This document shows, one piece after another, positions 8,628 through 18,278 of a stretch of DNA of 64,000 bases; positions within the stretch are counted from its first letter, which is position 1, and each line of letters starts with the position of its first letter. This stretch comes from Actinomyces sp. ph3 (GTDB lineage Bacteria > Actinomycetota > Actinomycetes > Actinomycetales > Actinomycetaceae). The position numbers were made by a program, and so were the translations under genes. The stretch covers positions 310,001-374,000 of the forward strand of contig NZ_CAGY01000001.1 in assembly GCF_000308055.1 (NCBI RefSeq), in the 5' to 3' direction. Below the pieces are notes generated by a model. The model was not told the DNA's origin. It saw only the letters and a list, made by a program, of their open reading frames with translations, and made no database searches.

Positions 8628-9260
8628 TCATGCGTGTAGGTGCGCATCCAAGGCAGCGTGCGGATCTTCACCCTCATGTAGCTCCCGGATCACGCGAGCA
8701 GGATTACCCACGGCCAAGCTATAAGGCGGCAGAGAACGCGTGACAACCGATCCGGCTCCGACTACCGAGTCATGGCTAATTGTCACCCCCTGGCACACTG
8801 TTACCCCGCTTGCCAGCCACACATTATCTTCAATAGTGATGGGCTCAGCACTTTCCCATCCTGCCCGACGAGGCCCGTGTTCCAAGGGGTGAACGGGAGT
8901 CAACAACTGACAATTGGGACCGATTAGAACGTCATTACCGATACGGATTTCGGCAACATCGAGAGCGGTCAAGCCATAGTTCACCCAGACGCCCTCGCCG
9001 ATATGGATATTAAATCCGTAGTCAACGCGAAAAGGCGGACGAATTGTGACTCGCTCCCCCACGCTGCCGAGGATCTGCTCAAGAAGATAGTGCGCAATAT
9101 CAGGGTCTTCTGGAAGTGCCTGCTCGTAGAGTTTCAACAGACGCTGCGAGCGCTGCGAAACCTCAGCCATTTTCGGGTGATCCCCGATATACCAGTCCCC
9201 TGCGAGCATTCGCTCCCAATTGTTACGCCCATCAGCTTCGAAATTTCCATGCTGGCCCAT
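8628..9260 (-). CDS. Hexapeptide-repeat sugar O-acetyltransferase (Maa/LacA family)
   Basis: 210-residue left-handed beta-helix acyltransferase. The N-terminal Mac-type motif (NWERMLAGDWYIGDHPKM) is followed by hexapeptide repeats (IHIGEGVWVNYG, IRIGNDVLIGPN, ITIEDNVWLASGV, VVGAGSVVTRSLPP). These are typical of maltose, galactoside or NodL-type acetyltransferases using acetyl-CoA. The substrate cannot be deduced. Its ATG overlaps the TGA of the upstream hydrolase gene (TGATG), so the two are translationally coupled. Confidence 0.85.
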   Translation of the reverse strand: MGQHGNFEADGRNNWERMLAGDWYIGDHPKMAEVSQRSQRLLKLYEQALPEDPDIAHYLLEQILGSVGERVTIRPPFRVDYGFNIHIGEGVWVNYGLTALDVAEIRIGNDVLIGPNCQLLTPVHPLEHGPRRAGWESAEPITIEDNVWLASGVTVCQGVTISHDSVVGAGSVVTRSLPPYSLAVGNPARVIRELHEGEDPHAALDAHLHA

Positions 9261-9970
9261 CAGCTATCCCAATTCCGCAATAGCGCAAGCAGCAATTCCA
9301 TCGAGTACCGATCCGAACGTGGATCCTCGGGATGCCACTGAACGCCAAGGATTCGACTATCGGGATCCTCAACGGCTTCAATCACACCGTCACTGCTACG
9401 CGCACTCACCTGCAGCCCATCTCCAACCCGGTCAATACTCTGATGATGCGCTGAACTAACCGTGACTTCATGGCCAAAACCGGCACGAATCAGGACTGAT
9501 CCTTCATCTATGACGACCTGGTGGCGCGCAAAACGCTGGTCGTCGAGAAGAGTCGGGCTCTCATGGCCATCCATGTCTTGAATCAAGGTGCCGCCATAAG
9601 CAACATTAATCACCTGATGCCCGCGGCAAATTCCAAGAAGCGGAATATGGCGTGCACGGCACAACTGGACTAACGCGATTTGTCGCCGGTCACCTTCTGG
9701 CCAGTGCTGACCTTCTCTGGGGTAACCAGAATCCATGCCATAAAACTCGGGAGCAACATCTGGTCCTCCCAAGAGGATCACTGCATCGGTGCCTTCAAGG
9801 AGCTGCTCGGGCAAGCGAGGATCACTATCGGCAATGTGCAATCGCACATCCCAGGTAGCGACAGCAGCGCTGAGGACACTCCCCTGCAGAGCCTCCAGCA
9901 AGGCTTGTTCCCGAGAAGTGGCACGGTGATCGGTCAGGGCACTGACCAAAAGGGTCGGGCGAGTCATCAC
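9260..9970 (-). CDS. Class I glutamine amidotransferase-like (peptidase C26) gamma-glutamyl hydrolase
   Basis: 236 residues. Resembles PuuD-type gamma-glutamyl-GABA hydrolases: nucleophile Cys in LLGICRGHQVINVAYGG, and the His/Glu pair in GVQWHPEDPRSD. The rest is a standard flavodoxin-like fold. PuuD of E. coli acts in putrescine breakdown, but no other putrescine genes are here; next to aminopeptidase C, a role in gamma-glutamyl peptide turnover is an alternative. It starts 16 bases after pepC and ends overlapping the acetyltransferase gene. Confidence 0.85.
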   Translation of the reverse strand: MMTRPTLLVSALTDHRATSREQALLEALQGSVLSAAVATWDVRLHIADSDPRLPEQLLEGTDAVILLGGPDVAPEFYGMDSGYPREGQHWPEGDRRQIALVQLCRARHIPLLGICRGHQVINVAYGGTLIQDMDGHESPTLLDDQRFARHQVVIDEGSVLIRAGFGHEVTVSSAHHQSIDRVGDGLQVSARSSDGVIEAVEDPDSRILGVQWHPEDPRSDRYSMELLLALLRNWDS

Positions 9971-9986
9971 GTCTCCTTGACGTCAC

Positions 9987-11312
9987 TTATGCCAGGGTTC
10001 CCATGGGATCCCATGCGGGCAAAACGATGGGCTCTGAGTCCACTGCGGCAGCTAGGTCTTCAGGAAGCGCACTCTTAGGCACAACAACCTCGAAAACGTT
10101 ATCGGTGAACCACTGGTCATCCATGGTGAAGAAGCCGGAGTCTCCGGGCTCGTCACCCCAGGAATTCTCAACCCTCCACGCACGCGGTTGCCCGGCCTCG
10201 TCAAGATCTACCCCGGTGAAGAGCATCGCGTGGTCCATCGCCGACTCACCCGAGCGCACCCGCTCAAGCTTCGTCGAGCTGAAATCGACATCAAAAAGAC
10301 CGTCATAGTCATGGATACCGGTCACAAAGAAACCGAGGCCTCGATCATAGGGCTGAGAGACGTCGGCACCGAACCAGACAGCCTCACCTGCAGCGATCTG
10401 TGCAGCTGCGATGCGCTTAATCTCTTCGACGGGGGCATTCAGGTAGCGAATCGGACGTCCACCGACAACATTGCCCAGGTGCTCAACAGTCTCCATCGAT
10501 CCCTTCGGGTTTTCGGGACGGGGGTCATCAACCAGGCAGATGTACTCGCTCAGGTCCACGCCCACGTGGCGCTCGTAGAACTCGTGAGGAGTGATCTCGC
10601 CGTCGCGGTGGAAGTTGCCCTCATCATCACGCCACTGCCAGTTAAAGCGCACGGGCGGCTCGCCTAGGCAGACAACAAGAATCTTCCACACATCAGCCAA
10701 AATCTTGCGACGCTGAGTATCGACTTCCTCAGCGCTTGCACCGGCGGCAATGGCCTCGCGCAGACGAAGCGCACCAATATGGAGTACTGCGCGCAGGCGC
10801 GCGTTCATTGGGCGCGAGTTGGTTGATGCCTCACTTTCAGGCATGACTTCCTTGGGCACCAAGCCATACTTCATATAGACCGAAACAGCCATATCCCACT
10901 GGCCACCATCGCCCAAAACATCGCCCAGCAGGAACTGAACCAGACGACCGTCAACAGGCTCATCCGAAGTGGCAATGATGTCGGTCAGGAACCAGTTGGC
11001 GCGTTCAAACTTATCCCAGAAGAATACGTAGCTCTGAGAGAACTCGAAGTTCTTGATCCCCAGGCTTTCGCGCGCCCGCGAGCGCAGGAAGTTCAAAGAG
11101 GAGAAGAGCCAGCAGCGGCCGGACTTCTTCTGAGAAGTTGCCTTCCAATCATCCAAGCGGTGTGAAACAGCTGTGGAAGTGTGCTGAATCTTTTCGCGGT
11201 TCAAAGAAGCGGCTTCAATTCCAACTTGGGTTGCGGCATTCCTGGCCAGCGCGACCTTGGTACTTTCCTCTTCGCGCAACTGCATCAGGAGGTCGTTGGA
11301 GATCTCAGGCAT
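9987..11312 (-). CDS. pepC: Aminopeptidase C (bleomycin hydrolase family, peptidase C1B)
   Basis: 441-residue cytoplasmic cysteine aminopeptidase. The catalytic Cys lies in KSGRCWLFSSLNFLRSR, the His in DHAMLFTGV and the Asn in WRVENSWGDEPG, all as in PepC. The length matches the family (about 440-450), and the C-terminus that trims substrates in the hexamer barrel is present. No signal peptide. First gene of a three-gene minus-strand operon, divergent from galM. Confidence 0.94.
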   Translation of the reverse strand: MPEISNDLLMQLREEESTKVALARNAATQVGIEAASLNREKIQHTSTAVSHRLDDWKATSQKKSGRCWLFSSLNFLRSRARESLGIKNFEFSQSYVFFWDKFERANWFLTDIIATSDEPVDGRLVQFLLGDVLGDGGQWDMAVSVYMKYGLVPKEVMPESEASTNSRPMNARLRAVLHIGALRLREAIAAGASAEEVDTQRRKILADVWKILVVCLGEPPVRFNWQWRDDEGNFHRDGEITPHEFYERHVGVDLSEYICLVDDPRPENPKGSMETVEHLGNVVGGRPIRYLNAPVEEIKRIAAAQIAAGEAVWFGADVSQPYDRGLGFFVTGIHDYDGLFDVDFSSTKLERVRSGESAMDHAMLFTGVDLDEAGQPRAWRVENSWGDEPGDSGFFTMDDQWFTDNVFEVVVPKSALPEDLAAAVDSEPIVLPAWDPMGTLA

Positions 11313-11454
11313 ATTCTCGTCCTCTCATTTGACTAGTACTTTAAGCATCTTTGCTTCCTCCATACTACGCTCCTGAGGGGCATCTCCCCTTTTCTGTCCA
11401 TGGTCGAGGCGGGCCTGAAGTCTTAGGGATACGCGTGCTTTCCCACTTACACTG

Positions 11455-11467
11455 AACTGGTACAGTT
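11455..11467. promoter_or_regulatory. Small palindrome in the pepC/galM divergent region
   Basis: AACTG-GTA-CAGTT, a perfect 5-3-5 palindrome about 30 bases before the galM start, in a 186-base divergent spacer. It may be an operator, but it is short and could be chance. Confidence 0.25.
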
Positions 11468-11498
11468 TCCTCTGTACAAGCCACAGTGAGGTGTTGCT

Positions 11499-12377
11499 AT
11501 GAGTTTCCATGCATCTGGTCGCGAACTTTCGTGCGAGGCCGGGGACTATTCCCTGAGCGTCGTCACCGTTGGTGCTGGGATCTCTTCCTTGAAGTGGAAG
11601 GGACGAAACCTCGTTCTTCCTCATAAGGTGACCGAAGTTGCGCCCGGCTGGTCTGGAAAAATGCTTCTTCCCTGGCCTAATCGGATTGCCGATGGACGTT
11701 ATTCGTGGAATGACAGGGAATACCTGCTGCCCATCAATGACCGCGGAACTGGCACGGCGCTGCATGGACTTGCGGGTTGGGTTCCGTGGGAGATTGTTGA
11801 CGCTACGGCATCTCACGTGAGATTAGAAAGCTTTATTGCTGCCCAGGAGTCCTATCCCTGGCCTCTCACAGCACGCCTCGATCTACGTTTAGATCCTGAA
11901 AGTGGCCTAAATATTGAGTTGTCGGCAAAGAACTTAGGGGATTCTCCCGCGCCCTATGGGGCTTCTCTTCACCCCTATCTTCTGGGCGGCACCACAGCTG
12001 ATGACTCGATACTGAGCCTCCCCGCCTCGCACATCGTCGACACCGACGAGAATCTATTGCCAACGGGAATCAACCCGGTCAGCGCTGCATATGACTTCCG
12101 CGTTCCCCGCATGGTTGACGATCTTTTCATCGACCACTGTTACGGCGGCCTTCAAGGGAATTGGGAAGTGCGCGTGACGAATGCGCAGGGTGAAGGCGCA
12201 GCTTTGGCTTCCAATACACCGTGGGTTCAAATCCATACAGCAGATGCCCTTGGCCGTCCAGGCATCGCGGTTGAACCAATGACCTGCCCGCCCGATGCAT
12301 TCAATTCGGGAATTGATCTGGTCTCTTTGGCCCCTGGCCAACGTCACCGTCTGTCCCTGTCCATCCGCGGTCTGTAA
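11499..12377 (+). CDS. Aldose 1-epimerase (galactose mutarotase) family protein
   Basis: 292-residue beta-sandwich protein of the aldose epimerase family. It carries the Arg/His substrate motifs LLPWPNRIADGRY, ALHGLAGWVPWEI and ASLHPYLLGG, and the final acidic residue in GIAVEPMTCPPDAFN. GalM-type enzymes interconvert sugar anomers. No galactose genes adjoin it, so the substrate is open. The ATG at 11499 follows GTGAGGTG. The hrpB start lies 22 bases past the stop. Confidence 0.88.
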   Translation: MSFHASGRELSCEAGDYSLSVVTVGAGISSLKWKGRNLVLPHKVTEVAPGWSGKMLLPWPNRIADGRYSWNDREYLLPINDRGTGTALHGLAGWVPWEIVDATASHVRLESFIAAQESYPWPLTARLDLRLDPESGLNIELSAKNLGDSPAPYGASLHPYLLGGTTADDSILSLPASHIVDTDENLLPTGINPVSAAYDFRVPRMVDDLFIDHCYGGLQGNWEVRVTNAQGEGAALASNTPWVQIHTADALGRPGIAVEPMTCPPDAFNSGIDLVSLAPGQRHRLSLSIRGL

Positions 12378-12399
12378 GAGAGCATGTAATACTGAAGCG

Positions 12400-14892
12400 G
12401 TGTTGAGCTTTCAGGATGCGATTACTCGGGCCAGTGATTTGCCCGTCTCTCAGCTGCTTCCTGATTTTCTACGCTCATGCAGCTCAGGCAGCGTATCAAT
12501 TATTTCCGCGAGCGCTGGTAGCGGAAAGACGACTCTTATTCCCCTTGCCTGCGCCGAGCTTCTTGAGCCCAGGCAGCGAGTCCTCGTGTGCTCTCCGCGG
12601 CGCGTGAGTGCACGTTCTTGTGCTCGTCGCTTGGCCCAGTTATTGGATGACCGCGTGGGCCACCTTGTGGGGTTTAGCGTCCGCGGTCAAAGCGAACGAA
12701 ACGCGTCGACGCGGATTGAATTTGTTACCCCCGGTGTTTTGACTCGAATGATTCACTCTGACCCAGAATTGCAGGGAATCGGTTGTGTCATTCTTGACGA
12801 GTTTCATGAACGAGCGGTCGATAGTGATCTTGCATGTGCCTTCCTCAGTGATATTCGCGAGGTTCTACGCGAAGACCTTCGCTTGGTCATCATGTCTGCG
12901 ACCGTCGATATTGACGCTCTTCGTAGCCTTCTAGCTGATTTTTCGCCTCAGGTTTTTGAGCTTAATCAAGAGCTTTATCCAGTTGACATTGTCTGGGAAG
13001 CGCCGCCGCGCGGTGTCGACTATTTCCAGGGCGAGAGGGTGAGCACTCCTTTCCTCCGTCATATCGCCGTACTTGCTGCGCGGGCACTGGAACGTTACCC
13101 CGGAGACGCGCTTGTGTTTGTTCCAGGCATGCGTGAAATCTCCAAGGTCTGCGAATTCCTTGAGAAAGTGGATGCGCGGGTCATTGCGCTTCACGGCCAG
13201 CTTTCTCCTTCACAGCAAGATGAGATTTTTGCTGCTTCGTCTTCGAGGCGAATCATCGTCTCTTCCTCTATTGCAGAAAGTGCACTCACGGTCCCAGGAG
13301 TCCAGATCATCATTGATTCAACATTGAGTAGGCATACGCGCTTCTCCCCCGCTCGCGAGGCCACTTCACTGGTTACGGTCCCCTCGCCTCGTTCTTCTAT
13401 GGTTCAACGCGCGGGACGAGCCGGGCGCCTCGGCCCTGGAGTGTGTATTCGTGCCATGGAATCCTCGGGATGGGCAATGCGCTCGTCCCAGCCCTCCCCC
13501 GAGATCACGATCTGTGACCCCGTTCCCCCCTTGCTTTCTGTGGCGTGTTGGTCGCGTGCAGACTTCTCGTCTGTCCGTCTTCTTGATTCCCCCAGCCGAG
13601 GCCTCGAGGAGTATGTGCGTTCCTCCCTTGAGGCTTTGGGGGCGATTGACGAGGCCGGGCAGGCGCTACCCCACGGACGTTCACTTGCGCTCTCCCCGGT
13701 GGACCCTCGCGTTGCACACGCACTCAGCACTCTTGAGGATGAGATTCCACGAGAAATTGCGGCGCTTTGCGCAGCTGTGCTCTCTGAAGATTTACGTCCA
13801 AAGGGAGGCGACTTACTGAGCTGTCTATATTCGCTTCCGCTAGGCGGTGTTCAAGCTGCCCGCATTGAAGAAACTGTCGCGCGCATGTGCCAATCTCCCC
13901 GCCCAATCTGGGATACACACTCACGCGTGAAAGTCGCAGCTGCTATGGCGGATTTTGTCTCTCGTGCTTTTCCGCTTCGTCTTGCACGTCGACGTGAAGG
14001 AAGTAACCGATATCTTCTTGTTTCTGGTGTAGGCGCAACGCTTCCACAAGCTTCCGCTTTAGAGGGAAGCACATGGCTTGCAATAGCCGATCTGCAATCA
14101 ACCACCGGCGATGGAATCATTCGTTCGGCGCTCCCTCTTGACCAAGACACTGCCTGCACGGCTGCGTCCCATCTTCATAAATCTGTTTCGCGCCTGACGC
14201 TTGATCAGGGGCGAATCCTTGCAGTGATCGAGGAAAAACTCGGGGCTGTGACCTTGCGCAGTACCCGCGATCTCAATCCTGATCGAGAGGCAGTGCGCTC
14301 CTTTGCTCTCGCGGAGTTGGCAAAGATGAGCGTTGCAGATCTACCGTGGAGCCAGAGCGCATCACAGCTACGACTGAGAATTCTCAAATGCCAAGAGTTT
14401 CTTGGAGATCCCTGGCCTCTTGTTGATGACGAACACTTCATCATTTCCTGCGGGCAATTTTTGGCAGATCAGTGGAGTGACGGCCGTCCTCTAGCACAGC
14501 TATCCCTTGGTGAGGCTCTGACATCCCTCTTGGTCTGGCCATTGAATAGGGACCTTGACCGTCAAGCACCAACACAGATCACAATCCCAACCGGCGCCGA
14601 GCGGTGCGTGGAATGGGATCACGAGGGGGCACGTGTTTCCCTGCGTGTTCAAGAAGCATTTGGCTGGACGGATTCTCCCCGCTTCATGGATGGCCGACTT
14701 CCACTGCGCATCGAACTCACGGATCCCGCCGGACGTCCTGTGGCCATTACCAGCGATCTTGAGTCCTTCTGGAAAGGTCCCTACCAGCAGGTTCGATCTG
14801 AGCTTCGAGGCCGCTATACCAAACATCATTGGCCTGAAGACCCCTTCTCGGTTGCTCCGACAGCACGAACGAAGCGCGCGTCGACGAGATAA
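12400..14892 (+). CDS. hrpB: ATP-dependent helicase HrpB
   Basis: About 830-residue DEAH/RHA-type helicase. Motif I is SAGSGKTT and motif II is DEFHER, a DEAH variant usual for HrpB; SAT is in LVIMSATVDID and motif VI is QRAGRAGRLGPG. The HrpB-specific C-terminal domain follows (AEKxLGxL-type region, ending near EDPFSVAP). GTG 12400 (or TTG 12403) is the likely start: it lies just before LSFQDAITRASDLPVS, which matches the usual HrpB N-terminus. An in-frame ATG at 12295 would lie inside galM. The ribosome site is poor, so coupling to galM is likely. Cellular role is not well known. Confidence 0.9.
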   Translation: MLSFQDAITRASDLPVSQLLPDFLRSCSSGSVSIISASAGSGKTTLIPLACAELLEPRQRVLVCSPRRVSARSCARRLAQLLDDRVGHLVGFSVRGQSERNASTRIEFVTPGVLTRMIHSDPELQGIGCVILDEFHERAVDSDLACAFLSDIREVLREDLRLVIMSATVDIDALRSLLADFSPQVFELNQELYPVDIVWEAPPRGVDYFQGERVSTPFLRHIAVLAARALERYPGDALVFVPGMREISKVCEFLEKVDARVIALHGQLSPSQQDEIFAASSSRRIIVSSSIAESALTVPGVQIIIDSTLSRHTRFSPAREATSLVTVPSPRSSMVQRAGRAGRLGPGVCIRAMESSGWAMRSSQPSPEITICDPVPPLLSVACWSRADFSSVRLLDSPSRGLEEYVRSSLEALGAIDEAGQALPHGRSLALSPVDPRVAHALSTLEDEIPREIAALCAAVLSEDLRPKGGDLLSCLYSLPLGGVQAARIEETVARMCQSPRPIWDTHSRVKVAAAMADFVSRAFPLRLARRREGSNRYLLVSGVGATLPQASALEGSTWLAIADLQSTTGDGIIRSALPLDQDTACTAASHLHKSVSRLTLDQGRILAVIEEKLGAVTLRSTRDLNPDREAVRSFALAELAKMSVADLPWSQSASQLRLRILKCQEFLGDPWPLVDDEHFIISCGQFLADQWSDGRPLAQLSLGEALTSLLVWPLNRDLDRQAPTQITIPTGAERCVEWDHEGARVSLRVQEAFGWTDSPRFMDGRLPLRIELTDPAGRPVAITSDLESFWKGPYQQVRSELRGRYTKHHWPEDPFSVAPTARTKRASTR

Positions 14893-14992
14893 AAGTGAAG
14901 CGCCTCACCATCAGCTTTTCGTTGGAATGATGTTGTTTCAGCCTTCGTTCTAGGAGGTAAGAAGGATCGCTCCACTCAGTAAAGGAGACACC

Positions 14993-16375
14993 GTGGAGAA
15001 CTTTGACCTCATTGTTGTTGGAGGCGGGAAGGCCGGAAAGTCACTGGCGATGAATCGCGCCAAAAAAGGCTGGAAGGTTGCCCTGATCGAACGACAGTTT
15101 ATCGGTGGCACCTGCATTAACGTGGCGTGTATCCCCACCAAATCTTTGGTCGCTGCAGCTCGCCGCATGGAAGATACTCGCAGCGACGCCACCTTTGGTA
15201 TCGAGGGTACCGCTGGCGCTTACATCAACGTAGAAAAGCTGCGCGCACACAAGGAAGGTATCGTCTCGGCAATGGTTGCCGCACACGAGAAATTCTTCGC
15301 TGCGCCAGGAATCGATTTCATGCGTGGAAGCGCTCGTCTTTTGGACGCGCACAGCGTTGAAGTCAAGCTTGAAGATGGGACACTGCGCCAACTCCACTCC
15401 GAGCGCGTCCTACTCAATCTGGGAACTAGCCCCGCACATCCTCCAATTCCTGGACTTTGGGAAGCTGGAGCATGGGACAGCGAAGATATCCTGCGAGTGG
15501 AAGAAATCCCCTCATCACTTGTCATCATTGGTGGCGGATACATCGGTATCGAATTTGCATCCATGATGACAAGCTTCGGATCGAAGGTAACGGTTGTTGC
15601 TTCCGGCCCCCATATCCTTGACCGTGAAGATCCCGATATCGCAGCAATCTACGAAAAGAGCCTGCAGGATAGAGGCGTCACAATCCTCACCGGTGTTCTT
15701 GCGAAGTCCGGCTCAAAGCAGGACGGTGTGATCACCGTCGAGCTTTCTGATGGCAGTAGCGTGAGTGCAGAAAAGGTGTTGGTTGCTGCAGGGCGCATCC
15801 CCAACACAAAGGGAATTGGTCTTGAAGAAGCTGGAGTGGCGCTCGATCAACGAGGCTTCATTAGCGTTGATGATCATCTGCGCACCAATCTCGATGGCGT
15901 CTGGGCTGCAGGCGACTGCGCAGGCACACCCATGTTCACCCACGCCTCGTGGAACGACTACCGGATCATCCGCGAACAGATGGACGGGGTCTCCTTGGAT
16001 GATCCACGGACTTCGAAGGCCGGACGCCTCATCCCCTGGGCTCTCTCCGCTGAACCGGAGCTTGGACGTATCGGAATGAATGAAACCCAAGCAAAGGAAC
16101 AAGGACTGGATGTCCTTGTCGCCTCGATCGATACTGCGGCAATTCCACGAGCAAAGACCATGCGCGATACGACCGGTAAGTGGAAGGCAATCGTTGACGC
16201 GAAGACCCACACAATTTTGGGCGCAACGCTTGTCGGTCCTCAGTCCGGTGAAGTCATCACTGCCGTTCAAGTAGCAATGAGCGCGGGGATGACCTACGAG
16301 CAGCTCCGCATGCTCCCCATCGCCCACCCGACAATGGGAGAAGGACTCAATATCCTCTTTGATTCTCTTGCCTAA
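14993..16375 (+). CDS. Pyridine nucleotide-disulfide oxidoreductase (MerA/RclA-like flavoprotein)
   Basis: 460 residues. The FAD-binding motif VVGGGKAGKS is followed by the redox-active pair Cys41-Cys46 in GGTCINVACIPTK, a second Rossmann motif (IIGGGYIGIEFA), the FAD motif GVWAAGDCAG and a dimerization domain ending in AHPTMGEG. The disulfide and the pattern MFTHASWNDYRIIREQ point to the MerA/RclA group rather than to a complex-bound lipoamide dehydrogenase. There is no N-terminal HMA domain, so mercury reduction is not implied; RclA-type protection against reactive chlorine or copper is a guess. Start GTG with GGAG 5 bases upstream. Confidence 0.85.
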   Translation: MENFDLIVVGGGKAGKSLAMNRAKKGWKVALIERQFIGGTCINVACIPTKSLVAAARRMEDTRSDATFGIEGTAGAYINVEKLRAHKEGIVSAMVAAHEKFFAAPGIDFMRGSARLLDAHSVEVKLEDGTLRQLHSERVLLNLGTSPAHPPIPGLWEAGAWDSEDILRVEEIPSSLVIIGGGYIGIEFASMMTSFGSKVTVVASGPHILDREDPDIAAIYEKSLQDRGVTILTGVLAKSGSKQDGVITVELSDGSSVSAEKVLVAAGRIPNTKGIGLEEAGVALDQRGFISVDDHLRTNLDGVWAAGDCAGTPMFTHASWNDYRIIREQMDGVSLDDPRTSKAGRLIPWALSAEPELGRIGMNETQAKEQGLDVLVASIDTAAIPRAKTMRDTTGKWKAIVDAKTHTILGATLVGPQSGEVITAVQVAMSAGMTYEQLRMLPIAHPTMGEGLNILFDSLA

Positions 16376-16427
16376 GCTGGACGCAAGCTCTGCGGAGCAT
16401 CTGCGATTCATCTAAAGGTCGAAACGG

Positions 16428-16465
16428 GTTGGCCCCGCAGTTTCGGATGAAACTGCGGGGCCAAC
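16428..16465. terminator. Perfect bidirectional hairpin between convergent genes
   Basis: A 17-bp stem without mismatch (16428-16444 with 16449-16465) and a GGAT loop, placed between the ends of the flavoprotein gene and argS. The A/T tracts are short (stem base GTTTC/GAAAC), but position and strength fit a shared terminator. Confidence 0.8.
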
Positions 16466-16484
16466 TGCGTCTATCTGACTGAGC

Positions 16485-18167
16485 TCACATACGTTCGGGA
16501 GCTTCAACGCCAAGAAGGTCCAGACCGCTACGCAGGACCTGCGTCACCGCGTCATTGAGCCACAGGCGTGCAACATGGCCTTCATCAACCGGATCGTCTC
16601 CACGAGGAGTAACGCGGCACTGTCCATACCAGGTGTGGTAAGCGGCGGCGAGCTGCTCCAGGTAGCGAGCAACACGGTGAGGCTCACGTAGATCCGCAGC
16701 TTGTGCGACTTGGGCGGGGAACTGCGCAAGAACACCCAGAAGATCGCTATCGGCCTGAGTATCCAGTGCTGCAGGGTTAAAACCAGCATCGCGCGTGACA
16801 CCGTGCTCAGCTGCATTTCGTGCCACGTTACGAGTACGAGCATGCGCGTACTGAACGTAGTAGACCGGGTTTTCGTTCGTGCGCGATCCCAATAGATCCA
16901 AATCAATATCCAAATTGGAATCCATGGACACTCGAACCAGCGCGTAACGGGCAGCATCCACGCCAACGGCATCGACCAAGTCGTCAAGGGTGACGATGGT
17001 TCCAGCGCGCTTGGACATGCGGACCGGCACGCCATCCTTAACCAGGTTCACCATCTGACCAATGAGAATCTGCATGTTGACACCGGGCTTGTCACCAAAT
17101 GCTTCACACATCGCCATCATTCGGCCAATGTAGCCGTGGTGATCAGCGCCCAGTAGATAGATGGCAACATCGGCACCGCGGCGGCGCTTATCAAGGTAGT
17201 AGGCGACATCACCGGCGAAGTAGGCTGCTTGACCGTCGGACTTAATCAGAACGCGGTCCTTGTCATCGCCGTAAGAGGTCGTCCGCAGCCACACGGCTCC
17301 ATCTTGGTCAAAGACCTCGCCGCGCTGACGCAAGGTTTCAATTGCGGCGTCAACAGCTCCCGAATTGTGGAGCGAATCTTCGTGGAAGAAAACGTCAAAT
17401 TCAGAGCGGAAATCACGCAGACGCTGCTTGATTTCATCGAACATCAGCTCGACGCCACGTGCGCGGAATGCCTCAACAGCTTCTTCTTCGGGAAGAGTCA
17501 CCGGATCGGACTCCCCTGCTGCGACAGCATCTTCACGCACCTGCGCTGCAATATCGGCAATGTACTGGCCGCCGTAACCGTCTTCGGGTGCCTCATGTCC
17601 CATCGCGCGCGCATAGAGAGAACGCGCGAAACGATCGATCTGCGAACCGTGATCATTGAAGTAGTACTCGCGGGTCACCTTCGCGCCCGATGCTTTCATC
17701 AGGCGAGCGAGGGAATCTCCCACGGCTGCCCAGCGTGCACCACCCAGGTGAACAGGACCCGTGGGGTTGGCGGAGACATACTCCAAGTTAATGTGCAGTC
17801 CCTTCATGGATTCGCCACGGCCGAAAGCTCCACCGGCCTCGACAATGGTGCGGGCAAGCTCGCCTGCAGAGGCAGCGGCAAGACGAATATTAATGAAGCC
17901 GGGACCAGCGATTTCGGCGCTATCAATGCCCTCGAGTTCATTGAGGTCGCTCACGAGGATCTGCGCAAAGTCACGCGGGTTCATTCCCGCTTTCTTTGCC
18001 AATTGCATGGCAATATTGCTGGCCCAGTCGCCATGATCGCGGTTACGAGGCCTCTCGACCTTCACCGTCTCGGGAAGGTCTGCGGGCTCGAGAGACAAGT
18101 TGCCCTGCTCGATCTCAGCAAGCAAAAGGTCGTGGATATGAGATGCAAGTTCTTCTGGAGTCACCAT
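16485..18167 (-). CDS. argS: Arginyl-tRNA synthetase
   Basis: 560-residue class I synthetase. The N-terminal Arg-tRNA synthetase domain (1-95) is followed by the catalytic core with the HIGH-equivalent [12 protein letters not shown] and the KMSKS equivalent VRMSKRAGT. The anticodon-binding domain ([24 protein letters not shown]) and the normal Met C-terminus (GVEAPERM) complete it. The length is typical. A tRNA-Arg gene lies about 2 kb away. Start ATG 18167. Confidence 0.97.
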   Translation of the reverse strand: MVTPEELASHIHDLLLAEIEQGNLSLEPADLPETVKVERPRNRDHGDWASNIAMQLAKKAGMNPRDFAQILVSDLNELEGIDSAEIAGPGFINIRLAAASAGELARTIVEAGGAFGRGESMKGLHINLEYVSANPTGPVHLGGARWAAVGDSLARLMKASGAKVTREYYFNDHGSQIDRFARSLYARAMGHEAPEDGYGGQYIADIAAQVREDAVAAGESDPVTLPEEEAVEAFRARGVELMFDEIKQRLRDFRSEFDVFFHEDSLHNSGAVDAAIETLRQRGEVFDQDGAVWLRTTSYGDDKDRVLIKSDGQAAYFAGDVAYYLDKRRRGADVAIYLLGADHHGYIGRMMAMCEAFGDKPGVNMQILIGQMVNLVKDGVPVRMSKRAGTIVTLDDLVDAVGVDAARYALVRVSMDSNLDIDLDLLGSRTNENPVYYVQYAHARTRNVARNAAEHGVTRDAGFNPAALDTQADSDLLGVLAQFPAQVAQAADLREPHRVARYLEQLAAAYHTWYGQCRVTPRGDDPVDEGHVARLWLNDAVTQVLRSGLDLLGVEAPERM

Positions 18168-18240
18168 TTAAGGGTAATCGTTTCGATTGCTCCCATGCCA
18201 CACTGAAACTCTGTGACACCTCACAATATCTGGAGTAAAG

Positions 18241-18254
18241 TTCGGTTATACGAA
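18241..18254. promoter_or_regulatory. Possible DtxR/MntR-like operator before mntH
   Basis: TTCGG-TTAT-ACGAA is a near-perfect palindrome (TTCG/CGAA arms) 25 bases before the mntH start. Position and palindromic form fit a manganese- or iron-sensing DtxR-family repressor site, but it is not a close match to a known consensus. Confidence 0.35.
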
Positions 18255-18278
18255 GATTTTGATCTGTGGAGATAGAAA

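Noticed and set aside
16428-16465. Riboswitch or attenuator before argS
   Set aside because: The hairpin lies at the 3' end of argS, between convergent genes, so termination explains it.
17229-18206. 325-codon open frame antisense to argS
   Set aside because: No recognizable domains; explained by codon bias of argS on the other strand.
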